Origin: Pelagerythrobacter marinus
Lineage (GTDB): Bacteria > Pseudomonadota > Alphaproteobacteria > Sphingomonadales > Sphingomonadaceae
Assembly: GCF_009827515.1 (NCBI RefSeq)
Contig: NZ_WTYO01000006.1
Coordinates: forward strand, 1-64,000
DNA: 64,000 nt
Reading direction: 5' to 3'
The notes beneath the pieces were generated by a model. That model saw only the letters and a program-made list of their open reading frames with translations, was not told the DNA's origin and did not search any database. Of the stretch, positions 19,556 to 27,371 are shown one piece after another. Made by a program: the position numbers and the translations under genes. Position 1 is the first letter of the stretch. Each line of letters begins with the position of its first letter.

Positions 19556-19590
19556 GAACTATCCTTCTGGTGAGTCGCGAGGCCTGCTAA

Positions 19591-19611
19591 TGCGATCAAT
19601 TATCAATTGCA
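19591..19611 (-). promoter_or_regulatory. Fur-box-like palindrome before the siderophore receptor
   Basis: A 21-bp imperfect palindrome, TGC-N-AT at one end and AT-N-GCA at the other with a GATAATTGAT-like centre, lies 36 bases from the receptor start. Thirteen of 21 positions match the reverse complement, and it resembles Fur boxes. Iron repression of the operon is the natural inference. Confidence 0.55.
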
Positions 19612-19726
19612 AGGTCTGTAAGCGGGGAAGCCCGTCGAGGTTGCGGGCGGGGCCGGGGCGCGGCCTCGCCGGCCCTGCCGCGGCGGGGCATTGCCGCCCC
19701 GCGGCGGCGGGCCTATGGGAAGGCCG

Positions 19727-20662
19727 ATGAGCGAAGAAAACGAAACACGCGGCGAGCGCGATCTCGCCGACCGCAAGTTCTACCCCGCAGACCAGGAAGC
19801 CGCCTTCTCCGACGCGGCGATGCCGCAGACGCCGCAGACGCGCCACCCGGCCTACAAGCTGGCGTTTCGCGACACCGACTTCCTGCTGCGCGACGAACTG
19901 CGCCCGGTCCGCTTCCAGCTGGAGCTGCTGAAGCCCGAAATGCTGCTGGACGAGGCCGGGGTCGGCTCCACCCTCGTCATGTATGGTTCCGCGCGCATTC
20001 CCCCGCCCGAGGCGGTGGACGAAGCGCTGGCCGGCGCGAAGGACCTGCCGGACGACGAGCGCCGCGTGGTCGAGAACCTGGCGCGGAAGGCGAAGTACTA
20101 CGGCGAGGCCTACAAGCTGTCGAAGATGGTCAGCGAGAAGTCGATCATCGAAGGGGGCAAGCGCCAGTTCGTCGTCTGCTCGGGCGGCGGCCCCTCGATC
20201 ATGGAAGCCGCGAACAAGGGCGCGAGCGACGCGGGGGCGGAATCGATCGGGCTCAACATCGTCCTGCCGCACGAGCAGGCGCCCAATCCCTATGTCACGC
20301 CCTATCTCTCGTTCCAGTTCCACTACTTCGCGCTGCGCAAGATGCATTTCCTGCTGCGGGCCAAGGCGGTGGCGGTCTTCCCCGGCGGTTTCGGCACGTT
20401 CGACGAGTTCTTCGAACTGCTGACGCTGATCCAGACGGGCAAGATGAAACCCATGCCGATCCTGCTGTTCGGCAAGGATTTCTGGAACCGGGTGATCGAT
20501 TTCGAGGCGCTGGCCGACGAGGGGACGATCAGCCACAAGGACCTGGAACTGTTCCGCTGGTGCGAGACCGCGGACGAAGCGTGGGAGAAGATCGCCCGCT
20601 TCTACCAGATCGACGGTTACGAGGCCGACCCGGTCGAGGAACTGCCCCCGCGCACCGCCTGA
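19727..20662 (+). CDS. LOG-family nucleotide phosphoribohydrolase-like protein
   Basis: A 311-residue cytoplasmic protein with the two LOG motifs: GGGPSIMEAANKGA at 153-166 and PGGFGTFDE at 219-227, with RK at 204-205 between them. Proteins of this family cleave the N-glycosidic bond of nucleoside 5-prime monophosphates; the short forms release cytokinins. This is the longer type with a 75-residue N-terminal region rich in charged residues, whose substrate is not defined. I start at ATG 19727 because GGGAAGG lies just ahead; ATG 19715 is also in frame. Its last 46 bases overlap the 3-prime end of the convergent thiD gene. Confidence 0.85.
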   Translation: MSEENETRGERDLADRKFYPADQEAAFSDAAMPQTPQTRHPAYKLAFRDTDFLLRDELRPVRFQLELLKPEMLLDEAGVGSTLVMYGSARIPPPEAVDEALAGAKDLPDDERRVVENLARKAKYYGEAYKLSKMVSEKSIIEGGKRQFVVCSGGGPSIMEAANKGASDAGAESIGLNIVLPHEQAPNPYVTPYLSFQFHYFALRKMHFLLRAKAVAVFPGGFGTFDEFFELLTLIQTGKMKPMPILLFGKDFWNRVIDFEALADEGTISHKDLELFRWCETADEAWEKIARFYQIDGYEADPVEELPPRTA

Positions 20663-21435
20663 TGGCCCAGCGGGCCGTGGCCCGCGCCGAACCCGGGGGC
20701 CTTGCGCAGCGCCTCGATCACGAAGCGCCGGCCCAGCCGCACCGCGTGTTCGAGCGGCTGGCCATGCCCGAGCAGGGTCGCGATCGCCGACGACAGCGTG
20801 CAGCCGGTGCCGTGGGTATGGCGGGTCTCGATCCGCGCATCGTCGAACGAGGCGAAATCGCCGCTGGTGTGCACCAGCCGGTCGGTCACCCGCGCTTCGG
20901 CCCCGTGCCCGCCCTTGGCCAGGACCGCGCAGCCGTGGTCCTGCGCCAGGCGGTGCGCGGCGGCGGCGATCTCGTCCGGGGTGGCGCAGGGCATTCCGGC
21001 CAGCGCGGCCAGTTCGGGCAGGTTGGGGGTGGCCAGGGTGGCGCGGCGCATCAGCGCGCCGAAGGCCTCGATCGTCTCTTCGTCCGCCAGCACCGCGCCG
21101 CTGGTCGCGACCATGACCGGGTCGAACACCACGTGGCCATCGAATCCGGCCAGCAGGTCGGCCACGGCGCGGGCCGTGGCGGGCGATCCGAGCATGCCGA
21201 TCTTCACCGCGTCGGCACCGATGTCGTCGAGGCAGCTACGCGCCTGCCGTGCCACAAGCTCGGGGGCGAGCGGTTCGACCGCCTGCACCCCGGTCGTGTT
21301 CTGCGCGGTGATCGCGGTGATCGCGGTCATCGCATAGCCGCCCAGCATGGTGACCGTCTTGATGTCGGCCTGGATGCCGGCCCCGCCCGAACTGTCGGAC
21401 CCGGCAATGGCGAGGACGCGTGGCGGCGCGTTCAT
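20617..21435 (-). CDS. thiD: Hydroxymethylpyrimidine/phosphomethylpyrimidine kinase
   Basis: A 272-residue ribokinase-fold enzyme phosphorylating hydroxymethylpyrimidine twice in thiamine diphosphate synthesis. Typical features are IAGSDSSGGAGIQADIKT at residues 9-27, DPVMVATSGAVL near 105, and the anion-hole motif HGTGCTLSSAIA near 210 with the catalytic cysteine region. The last 20 residues are glycine- and serine-rich and overlap the end of the convergent LOG gene by 46 bases. The start ATG overlaps the stop of the small zinc-ribbon gene by four bases (ATGA), so thiD is the third gene of a glmM-DUF1272-thiD unit. Confidence 0.93.
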   Translation of the reverse strand: MNAPPRVLAIAGSDSSGGAGIQADIKTVTMLGGYAMTAITAITAQNTTGVQAVEPLAPELVARQARSCLDDIGADAVKIGMLGSPATARAVADLLAGFDGHVVFDPVMVATSGAVLADEETIEAFGALMRRATLATPNLPELAALAGMPCATPDEIAAAAHRLAQDHGCAVLAKGGHGAEARVTDRLVHTSGDFASFDDARIETRHTHGTGCTLSSAIATLLGHGQPLEHAVRLGRRFVIEALRKAPGFGAGHGPLGHQAVRGGSSSTGSAS

Positions 21436-21656
21436 GCGCGGAACCTGCGTTCGGCGGAGGGCGGATACTTGCCGAGCAGCGCCTTCGCCCGGGTCGGCCG
21501 GTCCATCAGCTCGCCGCCGCAGTTCGGGCAGCGATCGTCGAGCGCCTCGGCACAGGCGGCGCAGAACGTGCATTCGAAGCTGCAGATGAAGGCGCCCGGT
21601 GCCTGCGCCGGCAGGTCCGTTCCGCAACGTTCGCAGTCGGGGCGCATCTGCAGCAT
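21432..21656 (-). CDS. DUF1272 zinc-ribbon protein
   Basis: A 74-residue protein with seven cysteines: CERC at the N-terminus, then C25, C30, CAAC and CPNCGG, the arrangement of the DUF1272 family, which would bind one or two zinc ions. The conserved AFICSFECTFC block identifies the family. No activity is known. It lies between glmM (20 bases away) and thiD (4-base overlap) on the same strand. ATG at 21647 is an alternative start three codons in. Confidence 0.85.
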   Translation of the reverse strand: MLQMRPDCERCGTDLPAQAPGAFICSFECTFCAACAEALDDRCPNCGGELMDRPTRAKALLGKYPPSAERRFRA

Positions 21657-21676
21657 CGGCCTGTCCGCCGCGACCG

Positions 21677-23014
21677 TCAGGCCGCCGCCTTCACGGCGGC
21701 GCAGATCCGGTCCACGACCTGTTCGACCTGGGCCGCATCGTCGCCTTCGGCCATGACCCGGATCACCGGCTCGGTGCCCGAAGCGCGGATGACCACGCGG
21801 CCCCTGCCCTCCAGCTCGGCCCGGGCGTCGGCGATGCAGGCCTTGACGCTTTCCGCCTCCAGCGGGGCGCCGCCCGAATAGCGCACGTTCTTCAGCAGTT
21901 GCGGAACCGGCTCGAACTGGTGCAGCAGCTCGCTCGCCGGCTTGCCCGCGCGCACGAGGCTGGCCAGCACCTGGAGCGCGGCAACCGTGCCGTCGCCCGT
22001 GGTGGCGTGATCGAGCAGGATCATGTGCCCCGATTGCTCGCCGCCGACGTTGAACCCGCCCTGGCGCATCCGTTCGAGGACGTGGCGGTCGCCCACCTTG
22101 GTCCGTTCGAGCGAGAGGCCCTGGTCTGCCAGGCAGCGCTCGAGCCCGAGGTTCGACATGACGGTGGCCACGACCCCGCCCCCGCGCAGCGCCTGCCGGT
22201 GGGCGAGGCGGGTGGCGATCAGCGCCATGATCTGGTCGCCGTCGACCGTGCGGCCGCGTTCGTCGATCACGATCAGGCGGTCGGCATCGCCGTCGAGCGC
22301 GATCCCGATATCGGCGTTCTCGCGCACGACCGCGGCCCGTACCGCCTCGAGCGCGGTCGAACCCACCCCGTCGTTGATGTTCGTGCCGTCGGGCGCGACG
22401 CCGACCGTCACGACGTCCGCGCCCAGTTCCCAGATCGCCGAGGGCGTGACCTGGTAGGCCGCGCCGTGGGCGCAATCGACCACGACCTTCAGGTCGTCGA
22501 AGCGGACCTGGTTCGACACCGACTGCTTGACCGCGTGGATATAGCGGCCGCGCGCGTCCTCGATCCGGCGGGCGCGGCCGATCATCGGCGCGGCGACGAG
22601 CGGCGGATCGGCTTCGAGCAGCGCCTCGATCGCGACCTCGTCCTCGTCCGAGAGCTTGAAGCCGTCGGGGCCGAACAGCTTGATGCCGTTGTCTTCGAAC
22701 GGGTTGTGGCTGGCGGAGATCATCACCCCCAGGTCGGCCCGCATCTCGCGCGTCAGCAGGGCGATCGCCGGGGTCGGCAGGGGGCCGGTCATGATCACGT
22801 CCATCCCCACGCTGGTGAAACCGGCGACCAGCGCGCTTTCCATCATGTAGCCGGAAAGGCGGGTGTCCTTGCCGATCACGACCCGGTGGCGGTGGTCGCC
22901 GCGCAGGAAATGGCGGCCCGCGGCCTGGCCCACGCGCATGGCCGTCGCGGCGGTCATCACGCCGTCGTTCGTGCGCCCGCGAATGCCGTCGGTACCGAAA
23001 AACTTGCGTGCCAT
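21677..23014 (-). CDS. glmM: Phosphoglucosamine mutase
   Basis: A 445-residue enzyme of the phosphohexomutase family interconverting glucosamine-6-phosphate and glucosamine-1-phosphate for UDP-GlcNAc, peptidoglycan and lipopolysaccharide synthesis. It begins [13 protein letters not shown]; the phosphoserine loop is [13 protein letters not shown] with the catalytic S102; the magnesium loop is LDGDADRL near 245; the sugar-binding loop is GGEQSGHM near 325; and the phosphate-binding loop is [12 protein letters not shown] near the C-terminus. All essential elements are present and the length is standard. Confidence 0.97.
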   Translation of the reverse strand: MARKFFGTDGIRGRTNDGVMTAATAMRVGQAAGRHFLRGDHRHRVVIGKDTRLSGYMMESALVAGFTSVGMDVIMTGPLPTPAIALLTREMRADLGVMISASHNPFEDNGIKLFGPDGFKLSDEDEVAIEALLEADPPLVAAPMIGRARRIEDARGRYIHAVKQSVSNQVRFDDLKVVVDCAHGAAYQVTPSAIWELGADVVTVGVAPDGTNINDGVGSTALEAVRAAVVRENADIGIALDGDADRLIVIDERGRTVDGDQIMALIATRLAHRQALRGGGVVATVMSNLGLERCLADQGLSLERTKVGDRHVLERMRQGGFNVGGEQSGHMILLDHATTGDGTVAALQVLASLVRAGKPASELLHQFEPVPQLLKNVRYSGGAPLEAESVKACIADARAELEGRGRVVIRASGTEPVIRVMAEGDDAAQVEQVVDRICAAVKAAA

Positions 23015-23094
23015 GTTCGAATTCTATCCCCCCGGCGATTTGCCAGCCGCTTCTGGCGCGGTTAGGCGGCAAAGGAAAGGGGACCCGCGCACGG

Positions 23095-24354
23095 ATGGCC
23101 GTCGAAAAGGCAGAATCTACCGAACTCCTGGCGATCCGGCTCCCCGTGTGGTGGACGTTCGGCGGCCTCGTCGCGGGCCTGCTCGCCGGGCTGGCGCTGG
23201 CCGGGACCGATGCGCTCGACCCGGTGCTCGCGGTGACCGAGCCGACCGGCGCGCTGTGGCTGCAGGCGCTGCAGATGACGATCATCCCGCTGGTATCCGC
23301 GCTGCTGGTGATCGGGATCGCGCAGATGGTCCAGGCCGCGCGCGCGGGTCGCGCGGCGCGGCGGATGCTGGGCTGGGTCTTCGCGGTCCTGCTCTTCTCG
23401 GGCCTCGCCGCGGCGACGATGATGCCGCTGCTGCTCAACCTCTTCCCGATCCCCCCTTCGGCCGGGACGCTGCTGCAGACCGGCGACATCGCGCCGCAGG
23501 AGGTGCCCGGGCTGGCCGATTTCCTGACCTCGCTGATCGCGCCCAACGTCATCGCCGCGGCGGCCGAGACGACGATGCTGCCGCTGACGATCTTCTTCGC
23601 GCTGTTCGCCGTGGCCGTCGCGCGCCTGCCGGCGGCGCAGCGCGATACGCTGCTCGGCGTGTTCCGCGCGCTGGCCAATGCCATGCTGACGATCATCGGC
23701 TGGGTCCTATGGATCGCGCCGCTCGGCGTCTTCGCGCTCGCGCTCGGGGTCGCCGCGCGCGCAGGCGGCGGGGCCTTCGCCACGCTGGTCCACTATATCC
23801 TCGCCGTGTCCGCGATGGGGGCGATCGTGCTGCTGGCGGGCTATGCCCTCGCCTGGTTCGGCGGCGGGATCGCGCCGCTGCGCTTCGCGCGGGCGATGAT
23901 TCCCGCCCAGGCGGTCGCGGTCTCGACCCAGAGCTCGCTCGCCAGCCTGCCCGCCATGCTGGCGGTCGCGCGGCGGCTGGGCGTGCGCGAGAGCACGGCC
24001 GACTTCGTCCTGCCGCTGGCCGTGGCGATCTTCCGCGCGACCAGCCCGGCGATGAACCTCGCGGTCGCGATCTACGTCGCCACGCTGGCGGGGGTGGAGC
24101 TGACCCCGGCGACGCTGGCGGCGGGCATCGCCGTGGCGCTGGTCATCTCGGTCGGGTCGGTCAGCCTGCCCGGTTCGATCAGCTTCGTGATCTCGATCGG
24201 CCCGATCGCGCTGGCGATGGGCGTGCCGATCGAACCGCTGGCCTTGCTGGTTGCGGTGGAGATGCTGCCCGATATCATGCGCACCCTCGCCAACGTGACG
24301 CTGGATGTGGCAGTAGCGGCGGCGACCGATCGCCCGGAGGACGAAACCGTATAG
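23095..24354 (+). CDS. Dicarboxylate/amino acid:cation symporter (DAACS family)
   Basis: A 419-residue inner-membrane transporter of the GltP/DctA family, which moves C4-dicarboxylates or acidic amino acids with sodium or protons. It has about eight membrane helices plus the two re-entrant hairpins. The serine-rich hairpin AVAVSTQSSLASLPAM near residue 275 and the later AIFRATSPAMNLAVAIY and GSVSLPGSISF segments correspond to the conserved substrate-binding parts. The substrate cannot be told from sequence. ATG 23095 has a good ribosome-binding site (AAAGGAAAGGGG). It diverges from glmM with an 80-base gap. Confidence 0.88.
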   Translation: MAVEKAESTELLAIRLPVWWTFGGLVAGLLAGLALAGTDALDPVLAVTEPTGALWLQALQMTIIPLVSALLVIGIAQMVQAARAGRAARRMLGWVFAVLLFSGLAAATMMPLLLNLFPIPPSAGTLLQTGDIAPQEVPGLADFLTSLIAPNVIAAAAETTMLPLTIFFALFAVAVARLPAAQRDTLLGVFRALANAMLTIIGWVLWIAPLGVFALALGVAARAGGGAFATLVHYILAVSAMGAIVLLAGYALAWFGGGIAPLRFARAMIPAQAVAVSTQSSLASLPAMLAVARRLGVRESTADFVLPLAVAIFRATSPAMNLAVAIYVATLAGVELTPATLAAGIAVALVISVGSVSLPGSISFVISIGPIALAMGVPIEPLALLVAVEMLPDIMRTLANVTLDVAVAAATDRPEDETV

Positions 24355-24433
24355 ATCTTGCAACCCATGGCCGGCCCGCGCGTTGGACGGGCAAGCCGAA
24401 CCTTCAACTCTGGACCTTTAGGGGAACCAATCC

Positions 24434-25045
24434 ATGGCCTTCAAACTGATCGACCTGCCTTATGCCAGCGACGCCCTCGCGCCCGCCGTGTCGGCCGAGA
24501 CGCTGAGCTATCACCACGGCAAGCACCACCAGGCCTACCTGGACAAGACCAACAAGGCGATCGAGGGCACCGGCCTCGAGGGCAAGCCGCTGGAAGACGT
24601 CGTCGCCGCGGCCCGCGACAGCGACCAGGGGCTGTTCAACAACGCGGCGCAGAGCTGGAACCACGGGTTCTACTGGCACTCGCTGTCGCCCGAAGGCGGC
24701 TCGCCTTCGGACGAGCTGGCCTCGCTGATCGACGATGCCTTCGGCTCGCTCGACGATCTCAGGTCGAAGCTGGCCGAGCGCGGCGCGGGCCACTTCGCCA
24801 GCGGCTGGGTCTGGCTGGCGGAGAAGGGCGGCAAGCTCTCGATCGAGGAAACGCACGACGGCGACACGCTGGCGGACCAGGATTTCAACCCGCTGCTGAC
24901 GATCGACGTGTGGGAACACGCCTATTACCTCGATCACCAGAACAAGCGGCCCGAATACCTCGACCAGGTGATCGGCGGGAAGCTCAACTGGAACTTCGCC
25001 TCGGAAAACCTCGCCCGCGGCGAAACCTGGAAATACCCGGGCTGA
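24434..25045 (+). CDS. sodB: Superoxide dismutase [Fe]
   Basis: A 203-residue cytoplasmic enzyme dismuting superoxide to peroxide and oxygen. Metal ligands are H27, H77 (SWNHGFYW), D158 and H162 (DVWEHAYY). The glutamine at residue 73 in NNAAQSWNH is in the N-terminal half, a feature of iron rather than manganese enzymes. The length is standard. A strong intrinsic terminator lies 29 bases after the stop, so it is a single-gene transcript. Confidence 0.96.
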   Translation: MAFKLIDLPYASDALAPAVSAETLSYHHGKHHQAYLDKTNKAIEGTGLEGKPLEDVVAAARDSDQGLFNNAAQSWNHGFYWHSLSPEGGSPSDELASLIDDAFGSLDDLRSKLAERGAGHFASGWVWLAEKGGKLSIEETHDGDTLADQDFNPLLTIDVWEHAYYLDHQNKRPEYLDQVIGGKLNWNFASENLARGETWKYPG

Positions 25046-25073
25046 TCCCGCGCGCCCGGCGACCGGGCGCGAA

Positions 25074-25122
25074 ATGCGAAAGGCCCGCCTCGCGCTCGTG
25101 CGCGGGGCGGGCCTTTTCGCAT
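25074..25122 (+). terminator. Intrinsic terminator after sodB
   Basis: ATGCGAAAGGCCCGCC at the left arm pairs with the right arm GGCGGGCCTTTTCGCAT, with a GC-rich 17-base loop. The A-rich and T-rich parts lie within the arms, so it may work in both directions for the convergent AI-2E gene. Confidence 0.85.
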
Positions 25123-25148
25123 GGCGCCGTTCCAATGGAAGGCGGAGG

Positions 25149-26324
25149 CTAGACCGGTTCCTCTTCCTGGCCGAGCGCCATGAGGTTGGTCGCGAACAGC
25201 GGCTCGCCGAAGATGAAGCCGACCAGGTTCGGCCGGCCGACATGGTCGAAGAAAGCCGTCAGCATCAGCAGGATCGGGACCGAGAGCAGGGCACCGAACA
25301 CGCCCCAGATCCACGAGAAATAGCTGAGCGCGATGAGGATCATCACCGGGTTCATCGTGAAGCGCGCGCCGAGGATCGACGGGGTGACGACGTTCGATTC
25401 GACCGTGTGCAGCGCGAGGTAGGCCGCCGCCGGCACGATGCCGAGCAGGAGGGTATCCCCGGTGCCGATCCCGAACAGGGCCAGCAGCGCCGTCATCGCC
25501 AGCGGCCCGATATAGGGCAGGAAGTTGAGCAGCGCGGCCAGCCCGCCCCACATGACCGGCGCCTCTACCCCCAGCGCCCAGGCGCCGAGGGCCACGACCA
25601 CGCCGACCCCGGCGTTGATCCACGAGACCGTGAAGATATAGGCGGCGACCCGGTCCTGCACCTCGCGCATGACCCGCGCCGCCTTGATGCTGGTGCCGAA
25701 ACTGGCGCGATCGAACAGCAGGTGCCGCCGCAGCCGCACGCGCGCCTCGATCATGAAGAACGTCATCAGGAAGGTCAGCAGGACTTCGAGCACGACGCTG
25801 GGCGTGGCGAAGGCGAGCTGTTCGATCACCGAGGGGCTGGCCAGCACGACCTCGCGCGAGGTGGAGCGGCCCATCAGGTCGGCCAGCCGCTCGTTCGCGG
25901 CCGCGACCCAGGCGAATTCGTCGCGCAGCTCGCCGAAGCGGCGCGCGACCTGGTCGGCCATCGCCGGCAGGCTGTCGAACAGGGCGATCGCCGGCTGCAG
26001 GATCAGCGCCAGCGCGAGCAGCAGGACCCCGAAGAACGCGGCCAGCGCCACGAGCGAGGCGAGCACGTTGGGCAGGCCCCAGCCGGCCAGGCGGTCGGCC
26101 AGCGGCGAGAGGATGATCGTCAGCACCACTGCCGTGACGAGCGGCAGGAACACGACCGATCCGATCGACAGGACGAAGGGCAGGGCGAGGAACAGGCCGA
26201 GCCCGATCAGCAGGACGAGCGCCGAGATCAGGCGCAGTTCCTGTTCGGCGAAGGCCGCGCGCGTCGTCCGCCGGGCGGGGCGCCCGGCGGGTTCGGCAGA
26301 TGCTGCGGGGGGCCTGTCGGTCAT
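25149..26324 (-). CDS. AI-2E family transporter
   Basis: A 391-residue inner-membrane protein of the AI-2E (TqsA/YdiK/PerM) family. It has helices in pairs at the N-terminus (about 32-90), a soluble stretch around 110-160, and a C-terminal bundle with the conserved NFLPYIGP at about 260 and VESNVVTPSILGARF at about 300. Members export small molecules or ions; the named autoinducer-2 function applies to few. The substrate here is unknown. It is a single gene converging on sodB. Confidence 0.87.
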   Translation of the reverse strand: MTDRPPAASAEPAGRPARRTTRAAFAEQELRLISALVLLIGLGLFLALPFVLSIGSVVFLPLVTAVVLTIILSPLADRLAGWGLPNVLASLVALAAFFGVLLLALALILQPAIALFDSLPAMADQVARRFGELRDEFAWVAAANERLADLMGRSTSREVVLASPSVIEQLAFATPSVVLEVLLTFLMTFFMIEARVRLRRHLLFDRASFGTSIKAARVMREVQDRVAAYIFTVSWINAGVGVVVALGAWALGVEAPVMWGGLAALLNFLPYIGPLAMTALLALFGIGTGDTLLLGIVPAAAYLALHTVESNVVTPSILGARFTMNPVMILIALSYFSWIWGVFGALLSVPILLMLTAFFDHVGRPNLVGFIFGEPLFATNLMALGQEEEPV

Positions 26325-26390
26325 GCGGCTGCCGGATCCTGTCTGCGATTTCGGCGGCCATAGCCGCGCCGCGCCCGGCCTAGCAAGCGA

Positions 26391-27002
26391 CTAGCGCGTG
26401 GGGGAGGTTTCGCCGCGGCCGGCGGCCACGTCGTCGAGTTCTTCCAGGATCGCGCGATGGGCCGCGTCGTCCTCGATCGAACGCTGGGGGATCGACCCGT
26501 CCTGCAACATGGCGCTGAGCGCGGCGCGCGCGCGGCCCACGCGGCTCTTGATCGTGCCGACCGCGCATCCGCAGATCGTCGCCGCTTCCTCGTAAGAAAA
26601 GCCGCCGGCGCCGACCAGCAACAGCGCCTCGCGCCGCTCCGGCGGCAGGGTCAGGAGCGCGCGGTGCATGTCGGACAGGTGGATCGGCTCTTCCTGGCCC
26701 GCAGGCTGGGTCAGCAGCCGCTCGGCCACGTTCTCGTCGTACTCGCCGCGGAAGCGGTTGCGCCGCATGTCGGTGAGATAGGCGTTGCGCAGGATCACGA
26801 ATGTCCAGGCGCGCATGCTGGTGCCGGGTTCGAACCGTTCCTGCGCGGCCCAGGCCTTGAGCAGGGTTTCCTGGACCAGGTCGTCGGCCATGTCGGGCCG
26901 GCCGCACAGGCCGCGCGCGAAGGCGCGCAGGTGCGGGACGACTTCGGTCAGCTCGCGCTTGAAATCGGCTTTCTCGGAAGCCGTGCGTTCGGGGCCGGCC
27001 AT
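26391..27002 (-). CDS. ecfG: General stress ECF sigma factor, EcfG type (ECF15)
   Basis: A 203-residue sigma factor directing RNA polymerase to general stress genes with GGAAC/CGTT promoters. Region 2 covers about residues 22-90 (DLVQETLLKAWAAQ, the -10 recognition helix AYLTDMRRNRFRGEY) and region 4 covers about 115-165 (LPPERREALLLVGAGGFSYE, then IKSRVGRARA as the -35 helix). It is held inactive by NepR until phosphorylated PhyR removes it. Its ATG shares one base with the nepR stop (TGATG), the classic nepR-ecfG arrangement. It should regulate itself through the promoter upstream of nepR. Confidence 0.95.
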   Translation of the reverse strand: MAGPERTASEKADFKRELTEVVPHLRAFARGLCGRPDMADDLVQETLLKAWAAQERFEPGTSMRAWTFVILRNAYLTDMRRNRFRGEYDENVAERLLTQPAGQEEPIHLSDMHRALLTLPPERREALLLVGAGGFSYEEAATICGCAVGTIKSRVGRARAALSAMLQDGSIPQRSIEDDAAHRAILEELDDVAAGRGETSPTR

Positions 27003-27178
27003 CAGGATTTATCGTCCAGCTTCGAGAGCAGCTCCTTGAAGCTGTCGGGCAGCGGCTCCTCCACCACCGAATCGTACAGCTGGCGCAAGCCGTCGGCCCA
27101 TCCCGGGTTGTCCCGCTTCTTCTTGCTGTCCCCGCTGTCGATGGCGTCCCCCTTACGTCGATCCCCGTCAGTATGCAT
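27002..27178 (-). CDS. nepR: NepR anti-sigma factor
   Basis: A 58-residue protein that binds EcfG and keeps it from core polymerase; under stress it is captured by phosphorylated PhyR. The signature is LRQLYDSVVEEPLPDSFKELLSKLD at residues 31-55, the two-helix core of the family, preceded by a lysine-rich disordered head. It is too small to be called on length but its place directly before ecfG (1-base overlap) and its core motif make it secure. A consensus EcfG promoter lies about 100 bases upstream of its ATG. Confidence 0.94.
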   Translation of the reverse strand: MHTDGDRRKGDAIDSGDSKKKRDNPGWADGLRQLYDSVVEEPLPDSFKELLSKLDDKS

Positions 27179-27277
27179 GTAAGCTCGCAATCCTTCGAAA
27201 AAATACGTAAAACCCCGGCGGCGCCTTACGGTGCCCGCGGGGACTTTTCCAGTTTTCCAACTTATGGTCTGCCAGGG

Positions 27278-27302
27278 GGAACGAAGCCGCGGGTGCTTGG
27301 TT
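27278..27302 (+). promoter_or_regulatory. EcfG-type promoter toward the histidine kinase
   Basis: GGAAC at 27278-27282, a 16-base spacer, then GGTT at 27299-27302. The consensus is GGAAC-N16/17-CGTT, so one base differs. It overlaps the reverse nepR promoter almost completely because the sequence is palindromic at its ends. It lies about 70 bases from the kinase start. Confidence 0.65.
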
Positions 27303-27304
27303 CC
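27280..27304 (-). promoter_or_regulatory. Consensus EcfG promoter for nepR-ecfG
   Basis: On the minus strand GGAAC (27300-27304) is followed by 16 bases and CGTT (27280-27283), a perfect match to the known EcfG consensus. The nepR ATG is about 100 bases downstream. This predicts positive autoregulation. Confidence 0.85.
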
Positions 27305-27371
27305 CGAACTGGAGGGGCGTTGCCCGCCGGTCGTGAGTCTTGGTTTGTTTGGTGGAGTGCGGCGCAGCCTG

